The notes under the pieces: generated by a model
Databases searched by the model: none
Told to the model about the DNA's origin: nothing
What the model saw: the letters and a program-made list of their open reading frames with translations, nothing else
Made by a program: the position numbers and the translations under genes
Part shown: in pieces, positions 45,204 to 53,999 of the stretch
How positions within the stretch are numbered: the first letter of the stretch is position 1
Layout of the letters: the number at the start of each line of letters is the position of its first letter
NCBI GenBank assembly: GCA_038363005.1
Contig: JBBQBI010000005.1
Span: 124,001 to 188,000, forward strand
Reading direction: 5' to 3'
DNA: 64,000 nucleotides
Source: JAKOWB01 sp038363005
GTDB lineage: Bacteria; Pseudomonadota; Alphaproteobacteria; Kiloniellales; JACOMY01

Positions 45204-46098
45204 TCAGGCCGATGGTGCAGAGCACCCCCAGGGTCACCACGCCGACGCCGACCACCGCCAGCAGGCTCGGCACCTCGCCCAGCAGCGGGATGGCCAGCAG
45301 CAGCGTGACGCTGGGCACCGCCGCCAGGAAGGCCGACATGGCGGCCGAACCCAGCAGCGCGTTGGCCCGGGTGAAGAGCGGCAGCGCCAGCAGCGACACC
45401 AGGATGCCCTGGTAGACCACCTGCAGCAGCACCTCGCGCCAGGGCCAGGCAGCCAGCGGCGCATGGATCAGCGCGCTCGGCAGGTCGGCGAGGAAGTAGA
45501 CCGGGAGGAACATCAGGGCGCTGCCGATCGGCACCGCCACCAGGGTCTGGCGGCTGGTCACCTTCCAGGCGCGCGCCGCGACCATGTAGCCGGACAGCAG
45601 CAGCGCGGCGAGCAGGAAGAACAGGTGGCCCTTCCACTGGTCGTGCACCGGCGCCAGCAGTCCATCGCCGCCGATCGCCGCGCAGCCGGCCAGCACCAGC
45701 ACCACGCCCAGGATCTGGCCGCGCGTCGGGCGCAGGCCGACGGCGGCCCAGCCGAGCAGCAGGGTGAAGAGCGGCAATGTCCCGTTGACCAGCACGGCAC
45801 CATGCGCCGCCGGAGCAAAGAGAAAGCCGATGAAGGCGGCGCCAGCATAGGGTGCGCCGCAGGAGATCGCCAGCCAGAGCGCCCGTCGCAGCGACAGGCC
45901 GCTGAGGCCCCAGCGCAGCGCCCAGGGCAGGATCAACAGGCCGGCGGTGCCGAAGCGCAGCGCGGTCACGTCCCACACGCTGAGCGTCAAGGTGGCGCCC
46001 AGCCGCGCGACGATGATCCAGCCGGACCAGACGAACAGCACGAAGCTGGCCAGCAGCCAGCCGACCAGGGGCCGCCCGCCCAGGGTGCGCCCGCTCAT
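45169..46098 (-). CDS. EamA/DMT-family transporter
   Basis: A 309-residue ten-helix inner-membrane exporter of the drug/metabolite transporter superfamily, with two EamA repeats (LLASFVLFVWSGWIIVARLG ... RFGTAGLLILPW and KGHLFFLLAALLLSGYMVAARAWKV). Typical TLPLFTLLLGWAAVGLRPTRGQILGV is present. Members export amino acids or other small metabolites. Promoter for this and the upstream small gene lies around 46100-46260. It overlaps the convergent methyltransferase gene. Confidence 0.9.
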   Translation of the reverse strand: MSGRTLGGRPLVGWLLASFVLFVWSGWIIVARLGATLTLSVWDVTALRFGTAGLLILPWALRWGLSGLSLRRALWLAISCGAPYAGAAFIGFLFAPAAHGAVLVNGTLPLFTLLLGWAAVGLRPTRGQILGVVLVLAGCAAIGGDGLLAPVHDQWKGHLFFLLAALLLSGYMVAARAWKVTSRQTLVAVPIGSALMFLPVYFLADLPSALIHAPLAAWPWREVLLQVVYQGILVSLLALPLFTRANALLGSAAMSAFLAAVPSVTLLLAIPLLGEVPSLLAVVGVGVVTLGVLCTIGLIRPKTALAAEG

Positions 46099-46207
46099 GC
46101 GCCTGCTGTCGTGTCAGGAGGTGTCGCCATGTCGCCGCCGACCCTGCCGCGCCGCACCCCGGCAGGCTCGCGCCTTCTGGCGATGGATGGCATGCGCGAA
46201 CAAGCGA

Positions 46208-46235
46208 ACGGCCGCGCCCGGGCGGGCGCGGCCGT
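46208..46235 (-). terminator. Strong GC-rich hairpin between DUF1127 and EamA genes
   Basis: ACGGCCGCGCCC and GGGCGCGGCCGT pair perfectly (12 base pairs) around a GGGC loop. It lies 24 bases after the DUF1127 stop in the direction of transcription. There is no clear T-run, so a rho-independent terminator is only likely, not certain; an mRNA 3'-end stabiliser is possible. Confidence 0.6.
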
Positions 46236-46259
46236 TGCCGAAAGCCATCGCGGCGGCGA

Positions 46260-46427
46260 TCAGGCGGCGGAGCGATCCAGCCCCAGGTCGCGCAACTGGC
46301 GCGCATCCAGGCCGCGCAGCTCGTAGCGGGCCGAGCCGGCATCGTTGGCCGCCAGGCGGCGCGCCTCGGACTCGCTCAGGCCAGGCATCGAGCGGTCGGC
46401 GACATAGGTGAACAGGGTGCTGAACAT
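46260..46427 (-). CDS. DUF1127 (YjiS-like) small protein
   Basis: A 55-residue Arg-rich protein ending in the DUF1127 signature ARQLRDLGLDRSAA. In other alphaproteobacteria these peptides affect small-RNA turnover or phosphate and carbon responses. Start ATG 46427 has AAAGGA eight bases upstream, the strongest ribosome site nearby. It is followed by a GC-rich hairpin. Expression is likely from its own promoter within the 279-base gap upstream. Confidence 0.85.
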   Translation of the reverse strand: MFSTLFTYVADRSMPGLSESEARRLAANDAGSARYELRGLDARQLRDLGLDRSAA

Positions 46428-46556
46428 GATCGGTCCTTTCGAGCGACGGTCCCGGGTCCGGCCAGCGCCGGTGGGGCATCGCGGGTGATTTCGCTGATGC
46501 GAAGAGATATACGGTGGGACGTGGCCCAACCGCCACGAACATCCACGCAAGGACCG

Positions 46557-46575
46557 GCATGCGCGCCGCGCATGC
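46557..46575. promoter_or_regulatory. Perfect 9+1+9 inverted repeat in the DUF1127 upstream gap
   Basis: GCATGCGCG-C-CGCGCATGC, located about 130 bases upstream of DUF1127. A second perfect inverted repeat, CTGTTGC-TGCAAT-GCAACAG, is at 46642-46661. Either may be an operator or an RNA hairpin. The surrounding 279-base gap (46428-46706) is less GC-rich and carries no gene that I can support. Confidence 0.4.
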
Positions 46576-46706
46576 GCCGCCAAGATGCTGTCACAATTGA
46601 TTTTTTGCCAGTCTCGCCAATTGCAGCCAGATCGCCACGTGCTGTTGCTGCAATGCAACAGATCTGCTCTGCCAACGACCCTCGGCGCTATGAATGCGAC
46701 CCATTC

Positions 46707-47222
46707 CTAGGGTCCCGCGGCTTCCCGCTGGAAGATCAGCAGATCGAGTTCCGGCGGCTCCAGCCCGGCGTCCTTGAGCAGCGCATGGGCCTGGCCACGG
46801 TGATGGGTCTGGTGGTTGAAGAGATGCGCCAGCACCTGCCACAGCGGCTGGCGCAGCTCGGTACCGCGCAGCGTTCGGTAGGCCAGCTCGCTGTTCAGGC
46901 GGGGCTGGTCCAGGCCCTCGACGAAAGCGATCAGGCGCTCGTCCTCGGCGCGGCGCACCGCCAAGAGATCGCAGAAGCGCGGGAAGGGCTCGTCGGCCAG
47001 GCGGCTGTGCTGCGGGCCGCAGGACTCCAGGCGATGCAGCCAGATGCGGTCGGCCACCACCAGGTGATTCAGCGTGCCGAGGATGGAGCGGAAAAAGGCG
47101 GCCGGGCGGTGTTGCGCCAGCGCCTCCGCCGACAGCGTACCGGCGGTCTGATAGAGCCGCCGGTTGGCCCAGGTGTTGTAGCGCGCGAAGGCGCGGAAGT
47201 AGTCGGGGGTCATGCCGGCCAT
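46707..47222 (-). CDS. DinB-family protein
   Basis: A 171-residue four-helix DinB/YfiT-like protein. It begins MTPDYFRAFARYNTWANRRLYQTAGTL; the metal His residues are in SILGTLNHLVVADRIWLHRL and AHLFNHQTHHRGQAHALL, the typical HxxxH spacing. Members bind zinc or nickel; several are thiol transferases (BSH-dependent) or stress-induced with unknown role. Either ATG 47222 or the next Met (47213) is possible. Divergent from the secreted repeat protein gene. Confidence 0.88.
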   Translation of the reverse strand: MAGMTPDYFRAFARYNTWANRRLYQTAGTLSAEALAQHRPAAFFRSILGTLNHLVVADRIWLHRLESCGPQHSRLADEPFPRFCDLLAVRRAEDERLIAFVEGLDQPRLNSELAYRTLRGTELRQPLWQVLAHLFNHQTHHRGQAHALLKDAGLEPPELDLLIFQREAAGP

Positions 47223-47374
47223 TGCATCTCGCCGCGCCGGTTCCGGCTAGAGCCCTTGCTGTCACAAGTGCCGTGCAAGCACCGACGCAGGGATGCAACA
47301 GACCATACAGTCGTAACGTTAGGTCAAGACAGCCCGCGCCCCCTCACCACACGGGCGACAAGGAGCATAACAAA

Positions 47375-47875
47375 GTGAAACGCACGAACAACATGATTGC
47401 GGGCCTCTTAGGCCTCGCCCTCGCCGTCCCCGTCTTCTCGGTATCTGCCCTGGCGGATAGCAACGACAAGACCGACAAGTGGCAGACTTGGAACCAGGAC
47501 CAGTCCTGGGACGACGACAAGAAGGGCCACAAAAACAAGAAGGGCCATAACGCCAAGAAGGACCACGACGACAAGAACGACTGGGATAAGAACGGCTGGG
47601 ATAAGAACGGCTGGGACAAGGACGGCCGGGACAAGGACGGCCGGGACAAGGACGGCTGGAGCGACTATCGCAACAACCGCACGCAGGTGGACAAGTCCTA
47701 TAGCGATGACCGCCAGGACGCCCTGCAGGCCTGGCAGCAGGGCGAGTTCGACAGCCGCGGTCAGCTCTTCTGGGATGGCCAGAACGACAGCTGGACCTCG
47801 AGCGACGAGCGGCGTGACGATCGCGTAGAGTTCTGGCGCAATCTGGATCACGACAAGGACAGCAATCGCCAATAG
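47375..47875 (+). CDS. Secreted protein with tandem WDKNG/RDKDG repeats
   Basis: A 166-residue exported protein. The start is GTG 47375 with AAGGAG eight bases upstream; the signal peptide is NNMIAGLLGLALAVPVFSVSALA. The mature N-terminal region is very rich in Lys, Asp, His and Gly (KKGHKNKKGHNAKKDHDD), then five 15-base repeats give WDKNG-WDKNG-WDKDG-RDKDG-RDKDG. A more ordinary C-terminal half (DALQAWQQGEFDSRGQLFWDG) follows. The alternating charge suggests a disordered, metal- or envelope-binding protein. It is a single-gene unit with a terminator after it. Function unknown. Confidence 0.75.
   Translation: MKRTNNMIAGLLGLALAVPVFSVSALADSNDKTDKWQTWNQDQSWDDDKKGHKNKKGHNAKKDHDDKNDWDKNGWDKNGWDKDGRDKDGRDKDGWSDYRNNRTQVDKSYSDDRQDALQAWQQGEFDSRGQLFWDGQNDSWTSSDERRDDRVEFWRNLDHDKDSNRQ
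47582..47656 (+). repeat. Five tandem 15-base repeats inside a secreted-protein gene
   Basis: Units are TGGGATAAGAACGGC twice, then TGGGACAAGGACGGC once and CGGGACAAGGACGGC twice. Each unit keeps the reading frame (5 codons), so copy number can change without a frameshift. Confidence 0.95.
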
Positions 47876-47909
47876 CGCGGCGGGCGACTTCCGGTCCCGA
47901 ATTCTGCAG

Positions 47910-47943
47910 CGGCCGCCGAGGCTTCTCGGCGGCCGTTTGCTTT
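47910..47943 (+). terminator. Rho-independent-like terminator after the tandem-repeat gene
   Basis: CGGCCGCCGAG pairs perfectly with CTCGGCGGCCG (11 base pairs) around GCTT, followed by TTTGCTTT. It separates the repeat gene from the efflux operon. Confidence 0.8.
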
Positions 47944-47996
47944 CTGTCCTATCACGCTTGAAGACTGTTGCTGCAGAAGGGATTGTTCACCCATAA

Positions 47997-48020
47997 TTCG
48001 ATAACCGGGGGTTGATCGAA
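47997..48020. promoter_or_regulatory. Candidate operator upstream of the RND efflux operon
   Basis: TTCGATAACC and GGTT-G-ATCGAA form an inverted repeat with one extra base, centred on GGG and ending two bases before the ATG of the outer-membrane gene. It overlaps the place where a ribosome site should be, and no Shine-Dalgarno is visible. Could be a TetR-type operator or an mRNA hairpin; no regulator gene is adjacent. Confidence 0.4.
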
Positions 48021-48022
48021 CA

Positions 48023-49639
48023 ATGCCTGTCAGCAACGGATCGGTTGCACAAGCAAGGAGACCTGGTGGCTGGCGCCGCGCCGCGGCGCGGCGGGCAAGG
48101 TTCTTCCCGCTGCTGTTGATAGCAGGCTGCACGGTTGGCCCGGACTTCGTCACCCCCCAGGCCGAGGTCGCGCAGACCTGGGTGGAGGCCAGCGACCCGC
48201 GGGTGCAAGCCAGCCAGCCGGTCAACGAGCGCTGGTGGAAGTCCTTCAACGATCCGCTGCTCGACCAGCTGGTCGAGCTGGCTTATGCCAACAACCCCAC
48301 CATCGAGGCCGCCGGCGTGCACGTGCTGCAGGCCCGCGCGGCGCTGGGTGAAAGCTACGGCGACTTTTACCCGCAGCAGCAGGTGGTCGAGGGCTCGCTG
48401 ACCAAGCAGCGCAGTTCGGACCCGACGGGCCGCGCACAGCCCATCCTCGGCGGCAGCTACAGCTCGATCAGCTTCGGCGCCTCGACCAACTGAGAAATCG
48501 ATCTCTGGGGCAAGTTCCGCCGCGCCATCGAATCGGCCGACGGCGACCTGCTGGCCGCCATCTCGGCCTATGACGACGCCGTGGTGACCTTGATCGCCGA
48601 TGTCGCCACGGTCTACGTCAACATCCGTGTGCTGGAGCGGCGCATCGCCATCGCCGAGGACAATGTGCGCAGCCAGCGCGGCAGCCTGGGCATCGCCAGT
48701 TCGCGCTTCAAGAACGGCGAGACCAGCGAGCTCGACGTCGCCCAGGCGCTGTCGACCTTGGCCGAGACCGAGGCACAGATCCCGCAGTTCCAAAGCGACC
48801 TGGCGCAGGCCAAGTACAGCCTGGCGCTGCTGCTCGGCCTGCCGCCCAACAAGGTCGAGGCGCTGCTGTCGCCCGGCCAGATCCCCACCGCGCCGGCCGA
48901 GGTCGCCGTCGGCATTCCGACCGACCTGCTGCGCCGCCGCCCCGACGTGCGCGAGGCGGAGTTCGCCGCCGCCGCGCAATCGGCCCTGATCGGCGTCGCC
49001 GAGGCGAACCTCTACCCCGCCTTCTCGCTCAGCGGCACCTTCGGCTTCAGCAGCAACAGCCTGGGCTCGGCCTCGCTCAGCGACGTGTTCAACTGGACCA
49101 GCCACACCTATTCCTTCGGGCCGGCCATCAGCTTCCCCTTCTTCAACTACGGGCGCCTGACTAACGAAATGCGCCAGCAGGACGCCGCCTTCCAGGCCAC
49201 CATCCTGGACTACCAGTTCACCGTGCTGCAGGCGCAGCAGGAGGTGGAGAGCGGCCTGGCCTCGTTCCTGCAGGGGCAGGAGGTGGTGGAGCGCTATCGC
49301 CGCGCCGCCAAGGCCGCGCGGCGCACCACCGGGCTGTCCTTCGTGCAGTACCGCGACGGCGCCAGCGACTTCACCAACGTGCTCAACGCCCAGCAGTCGC
49401 AGCTGCGCGTCGAGGATTCCCTGGCAGTGGCCGAGGGCAACGTGCCGCTGGGCCTGATCTCGGTCTATCGCGCGCTGGGCGGCGGCTGGGAGCTGCGCGC
49501 CGGCAAGGACTTCGTGTCCGACAAGACCAAGCAGGAGATGGGATCCCGCACCGACTGGGGCGACCTGCTGGAACCCGAACAGCACGAGGAGCCGCCACCG
49601 GAGGACCAGGACGGGATCTTCCCGCCGGTCGACTGGTAG
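48023..49639 (+). pseudogene. RND efflux outer-membrane lipoprotein (OprM/NodT family), in-frame TGA at Trp codon
   Basis: A 539-codon frame encoding the TolC-like channel of the pump. It starts at ATG 48023; a lipoprotein signal ends LLLIAGC, then TVGPDFVTPQAEV, NERWWKSFNDPLLDQLVELA and GESYGDFYPQQQV. At codon 157 (48491-48493) TGA replaces the Trp of the conserved W-E-I-D-L-W-G-K block: the frame reads GASTN, stop, EIDLWGKFRRAIESADG. The rest (IADVATVYVNIRVLERRIA to the C-terminus) is intact. Possible explanations are a recent nonsense mutation, a consensus error or UGA readthrough. The two following pump genes look intact. Confidence 0.85.
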
Positions 49640-49671
49640 CGGCGATGCGGCAGCGGAGAAGCGAGGGGCCG

Positions 49672-50847
49672 ATGGCGTTGCGGGCACACGGCGGACGGCT
49701 GGCGGCGTTGGGCCTGGCCCTCGCCCTGGCGCTGGCCGCCTGCGATGACGAGAAGAACGCCTATGTGCCGCCGCCGCCACCCGGCGTCACCGTGGCGACG
49801 CCGCTGCAGCAGCCGGTCACCGACTACCTGGAGCTCACCGGCTCCACCGTGGCCTTCCAGAGCGTCGATCTGGTGGCACGCGTCGAGGGCTACCTGCAGT
49901 CGATCGACTTCGCCGACGGCGCCGCGGTCACCCAGGGCGAGCAGCTCTTCGTCATCGAACCGGCGCCCTATCAGGCCAAGGTGGACCAGAGCACCGCGGC
50001 GGTCGAGCAGCAGCAGGCCTCGCTGACCGCAGCGGAGCTGGAGTACGAACGCCAGCAGCGCCTGGTGAAGGACAACGCCACCGCCACCGCCAGCGTCGAA
50101 CAGGCCAAGAGCAGCCGCGATTCGGCGCAGGCCGCGGTCGACCAGGCGACGGCCGACCTGACCGTGGCGCAGATCAACCTGGGCTACACCAAGGTCGCCG
50201 CGCCCTTCGCCGGGCGCATGGGGCGCCATCTGATCGATGTCGGCAACCTGGTGGGCTATGGCTCGCCCACGACATTGGCCAACATCGCGCAGATCGATCC
50301 GCTCTACGTCTACTTCACGCTGAACGAGATCGACGTGCTGAAGGTCAACGCCTCGATGCGGGCGGAGGGCATCGACAAAGCCCCGGTCGGCACGCTGCCG
50401 GTCTTTGTCGGGCTGCAGACCGAGCAGGGCTATCCGCACCAGGCGACCCTGGATTTCGTCGACAACACGCTGGACACCTCGACCGGCGTGCTGCAGCTGC
50501 GCGCCAAGCTGCCCAACCCCGACAGGTTCTTCGTCCCCGGCCTCTTCGTGCGCGTGCGCGTGCCGCTGGGCAAGCCGGCGCCAGGCCTCTTCGTGCCCGA
50601 GGCCGCGGTGGGCTACGACCAGGGCGGCCACTACCTGCTGCTGGTCGGCGCCGACAACAAGGTGGAGCGGCGCACCGTGGAGATCGGCGTCAAGGACGGC
50701 GCCCTGCGGCAGATCGCCAAGGGCCTGACCGCCGCCGACAAGGTGGTGATCAACGGCTTGCAGCTGGCCGTGCCGGGCAGCGCCGTGTCGCCGAGCGACG
50801 GGCAGATCGCCGCCCCGCCGCCGGTCGACGGCGCAAAGAAGCAGTAG
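49672..50847 (+). CDS. RND efflux periplasmic adaptor (membrane fusion protein)
   Basis: A 391-residue lipoprotein of the HlyD/AcrA type: lipobox ALALAAC, barrel-sandwich VARVEGYLQSIDFADGAAVTQGEQLFVIEPAPYQAKV, a long coiled-coil (VEQQQASLTAAELEYERQQR), then VAAPFAGRMGRHLIDVGNLV and a C-terminal membrane-proximal domain. I chose ATG 49672, preceded by GAGGGG, over ATG 49645. It is 32 bases after the outer-membrane gene and 14 before the inner-membrane pump gene. Confidence 0.92.
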   Translation: MALRAHGGRLAALGLALALALAACDDEKNAYVPPPPPGVTVATPLQQPVTDYLELTGSTVAFQSVDLVARVEGYLQSIDFADGAAVTQGEQLFVIEPAPYQAKVDQSTAAVEQQQASLTAAELEYERQQRLVKDNATATASVEQAKSSRDSAQAAVDQATADLTVAQINLGYTKVAAPFAGRMGRHLIDVGNLVGYGSPTTLANIAQIDPLYVYFTLNEIDVLKVNASMRAEGIDKAPVGTLPVFVGLQTEQGYPHQATLDFVDNTLDTSTGVLQLRAKLPNPDRFFVPGLFVRVRVPLGKPAPGLFVPEAAVGYDQGGHYLLLVGADNKVERRTVEIGVKDGALRQIAKGLTAADKVVINGLQLAVPGSAVSPSDGQIAAPPPVDGAKKQ

Positions 50848-50861
50848 GCGGGCCCCGGTCG

Positions 50862-53800
50862 ATGCTCGCCAAGTTCTTCATCGAGCGACCGGTCCTCGCC
50901 AACGTCCTGGCCCTGGTCATCATGCTGCTCGGTGCCATCGCGCTCTTCACCTTGCCGATCGCTCAATACCCGCCGATCACCCCGCCGACCGTGCAGGTCA
51001 GCGCCACCTATCCCGGCGCCAATGCCACCACGGTGGTGAACAACATCGCCCTGCCGATCGAGCAGCAGGTGAACGGCGTCGAGGGCATGCTCTACATGCA
51101 GTCGACCAGCACCAACGACGGCGTCTGTACCCTGACAGTGACCTTCGACATCGGCACCGACCTGGATTTCGCCCAGGTGCTGGTGCAGAACCGCGTCGCC
51201 AGCGCGCTCGCCTCGCTGCCGCAGGCGGTACAGCAGCAGGGCGTCACCACCGAGAAGCGCTCCACCGCGATCCTGCAGATCGTCACCCTGACCTCGCCCA
51301 AGGGGACCTACGACAGCCTGTTCCTCAGCAACTACGCCACCATCAACCTGGTGGACGAGCTGTCGCGCCTGCCGGGCGTCGGCCAGGTGCGGCTATTCGG
51401 CATCGGCGAGTACTCGATGCGCGTCTGGCTGGATCCCGAATTGCTCTATGCCCGCGGGCTGACGCCAGCCGACGTGATCGACGCCATCCGCGCGCAGAAC
51501 CAGGACGTCGCCGCCGGCCAGATCGGCGCGCCGCCGGTGCCCGCCGGCCAGGACTTCCAGCTCACCGTCAACGTCTCCGGCCGGCTGTCGACTGAGCAGG
51601 AATTCGCCGACATCGTCATCAAGACCGAGCCGGGCGACGGCGGGCGCATCACCCACCTGCGCGACATCGGCCGGGTCGAACTGGGGGCCCAGACCTACAG
51701 CCAGTTCTCCCAGTTCGACAACGTCCCGGCTGCTGGCATCGCCATCTTCCAGCTGCCCGGCGCCAACGCGCTGGACGTGGCCGCCGGGGTCAAGGCCGCC
51801 ATGGCGCAGGAAGCGAAGAAGTTCCCGGAAGACCTGGCCTACGACATTCCCTTCGACACCACGCTGTTCGTTTCCGCCTCGATCAACGAAGTCTACGTGA
51901 CGCTGCTGGAGACCGGCGTGCTGGTGCTGCTGGTCATCGTCATCTTCCTGCAGAACCTGCGCGCCATGCTGGTGCCGGCCACCACCGTGCCGGTCACCAT
52001 CATCGGCGCCTTCGCCGCGATGACGCTGCTGGGCTTCAGCATCAATCTGCTGACGCTCTTCGCCATCGTGCTGGCCATCGGCATCGTGGTGGACGATGCC
52101 ATCGTCGTGGTCGAGGGCGCCTCTTCGCACATCGAGCGCGGCCTGACCCCCAAGGCAGCGGCGATCGAGGCGATGCGCGAGCTGTTCGGCCCGATCATCG
52201 GCATCACCCTGGTACTGATGAGCGTGTTCCTGCCGGCCGCCTTCCTGCCCGGCATCACCGGACAGCTGTACCAGCAGTTCGCCCTGGTGATCGCCGCCAC
52301 GGCGCTGATCAGCGCGATCAACGCCGCGACGTTGAAACCGACGCAGTGCGCGCTGTGGCTGCGGCCGGCCAAGCCGGGCCGGAAGAACTTTTTCTATCGC
52401 GGCTTCGACCGCGCCTTCGGCGCCATGGAGCGCGACTACGTCTGGCTGATCCGCCGCATGGTGCGGGCCAGCCTGCTGATGATGGTCCTGGCCTTCGGGC
52501 TGATCGGCCTGGCCGGCTATGGCCTGGCCAAGCTGCCGACCGCCTTCATCCCGACCGAGGACCAGGGCTACCTGATGGCCATCGTCCAGCTCAACGACGC
52601 GGCCTCGCTGGAGCGCACCGAGGCGGTGATGCAGCAGGTCACCGCCATCGCCCAGGGGCTGCCCGATGTCGACCACGTGGTGAGCATCGGCGGCGTCTCG
52701 GCACTGGACAACAATGCCTCGCTGGCCAATGCCGGCGTCGCCTACATCATCATGAAGGACTGGAACGACCGCAGCCCCGCGGGCGGGCTGCTCGACATTT
52801 TCAACACGCTGAACGCCAAGTACGACGGCCTGCAGGACGCGCGGGTCATCGTGCTGCCGCCGCCACCGATCCAGGGCCTCGGCCTGGCGGGCGGCTTCCA
52901 GATGGAGGTGCAGCTGGTCGACGGCAGCTTCGACTACACCCAGCTGCAGCGCATCACCGATGCCATCGTCGCCAAGGCCAACACGCAGTCCAGCCTGCAG
53001 CGAGTCGCCACGCCCTTCCGCGCCAACGTGCCCCAGATCCAGGCCGACATCGACCGGGTGAAGACCCAGGCGCTGGGCCTGCAGGTCAGCGACGTCTTCT
53101 CCGCCCTGCAGACTTACCTCGGCGCCTCCTACGTCAACCAGATCACCAAGTTCGGCCAGACCTTCTCGGTCTTCGTGCAGGCCGACCAGTCGCGCCGCAC
53201 CACGCCCGAGGATCTGCGGCGCTACTACGTGCGCAACAGCCAGGGCGAAATGGTGCCGATCGGCACGGTGGCCGACGTGCGCTACACCACCGGCCCGGCC
53301 CTGGTGACGCTCTACAACCTGCGCCCCACCGCCACCATCAACGGCGCCGCCGCCGCCGGCATCAGCTCCGGCCAGGCACTAGGGCTGATGGAGCAGATCG
53401 CCGGCCAGACCCTGCCGGTCGGCGCGGACTACCAGTGGACCGGCGTCTCCTATCAAGAGAAGCAGGTGGGCGATCAGGTCTACGTGATCTTCGCCATGGC
53501 GCTGCTGCTGGTCTATTTCGTGCTGGCCGGGCAGTACGAGAGCTGGCTGCTGCCGGCCGCCGTGCTGCTGGCCGTGCCGCTGGCGCTGCTCGGCACGGTG
53601 GGCGCGCTCAGCGGCCTTGGCGTGGCCAACAACCTCTATACCCAGATCGGCCTGGTGCTGCTGATCGCGCTGTCGGCGAAGAACGCCATCCTGATCGTCG
53701 AGTTCGCCCGCGATCTGCAGCGCAGCCGCGGCCTGTCCATCGTCGAGGCGGCGGTGGAGGCGGCGCGCGTGCGCTTCCGCCCGATCGTCATGACCTCGTT

Positions 53801-53999
53801 GGCCTTCATCCTTGGCGTGGTGCCGCTGGTGCTGGCCACCGGCGCCGGCGCCGCTGCGCGCAAGTCGATCGGCATCACGGTGTTCAGCGGCATGCTGGCC
53901 TCGACCTGCCTGGCGGTGCTCTTCGTGCCCTCGTTCTATGTCGTGCTGAAGCGCCTGGGCGAGCGCCGGCGCAAGCAGCCGGCGCCGGCGGCCAGCTAG
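50862..53999 (+). CDS. RND efflux inner-membrane transporter (HAE1, AcrB/MexB-like)
   Basis: A 1045-residue proton-driven drug exporter with twelve helices in two repeats. Recognisable parts are FFIERPVLANVLALVIMLLGAIALFTLPIAQYP at the N-terminus, IGIVVDDAIVVVEG in TM4 with the proton-relay Asp pair, GITGQLYQQFALVIAATALISAINAATL and near the end LLIALSAKNAILIVEFA with the TM10 Lys. Full length, no defect. Its TAG overlaps the convergent aminotransferase stop by four bases. Substrates likely hydrophobic drugs or solvents. Confidence 0.95.
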   Translation: MLAKFFIERPVLANVLALVIMLLGAIALFTLPIAQYPPITPPTVQVSATYPGANATTVVNNIALPIEQQVNGVEGMLYMQSTSTNDGVCTLTVTFDIGTDLDFAQVLVQNRVASALASLPQAVQQQGVTTEKRSTAILQIVTLTSPKGTYDSLFLSNYATINLVDELSRLPGVGQVRLFGIGEYSMRVWLDPELLYARGLTPADVIDAIRAQNQDVAAGQIGAPPVPAGQDFQLTVNVSGRLSTEQEFADIVIKTEPGDGGRITHLRDIGRVELGAQTYSQFSQFDNVPAAGIAIFQLPGANALDVAAGVKAAMAQEAKKFPEDLAYDIPFDTTLFVSASINEVYVTLLETGVLVLLVIVIFLQNLRAMLVPATTVPVTIIGAFAAMTLLGFSINLLTLFAIVLAIGIVVDDAIVVVEGASSHIERGLTPKAAAIEAMRELFGPIIGITLVLMSVFLPAAFLPGITGQLYQQFALVIAATALISAINAATLKPTQCALWLRPAKPGRKNFFYRGFDRAFGAMERDYVWLIRRMVRASLLMMVLAFGLIGLAGYGLAKLPTAFIPTEDQGYLMAIVQLNDAASLERTEAVMQQVTAIAQGLPDVDHVVSIGGVSALDNNASLANAGVAYIIMKDWNDRSPAGGLLDIFNTLNAKYDGLQDARVIVLPPPPIQGLGLAGGFQMEVQLVDGSFDYTQLQRITDAIVAKANTQSSLQRVATPFRANVPQIQADIDRVKTQALGLQVSDVFSALQTYLGASYVNQITKFGQTFSVFVQADQSRRTTPEDLRRYYVRNSQGEMVPIGTVADVRYTTGPALVTLYNLRPTATINGAAAAGISSGQALGLMEQIAGQTLPVGADYQWTGVSYQEKQVGDQVYVIFAMALLLVYFVLAGQYESWLLPAAVLLAVPLALLGTVGALSGLGVANNLYTQIGLVLLIALSAKNAILIVEFARDLQRSRGLSIVEAAVEAARVRFRPIVMTSLAFILGVVPLVLATGAGAAARKSIGITVFSGMLASTCLAVLFVPSFYVVLKRLGERRRKQPAPAAS

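Noticed and set aside
47582..47656. Possible CRISPR array from short tandem repeats
   Set aside because: Units are directly adjacent without spacers and in frame with a coding sequence; no cas genes in the window.
47408..47872. Minus-strand frame rich in LVPAVLVPAVL repeats
   Set aside because: Antisense reading of the tandem 15-base repeats in the secreted-protein gene, which has a proper start, signal peptide and terminator.
48491..48493. Selenocysteine at the in-frame TGA
   Set aside because: The family has Trp, not Cys, at this position and no plausible SECIS hairpin follows; the same holds for the TGA at 22053.
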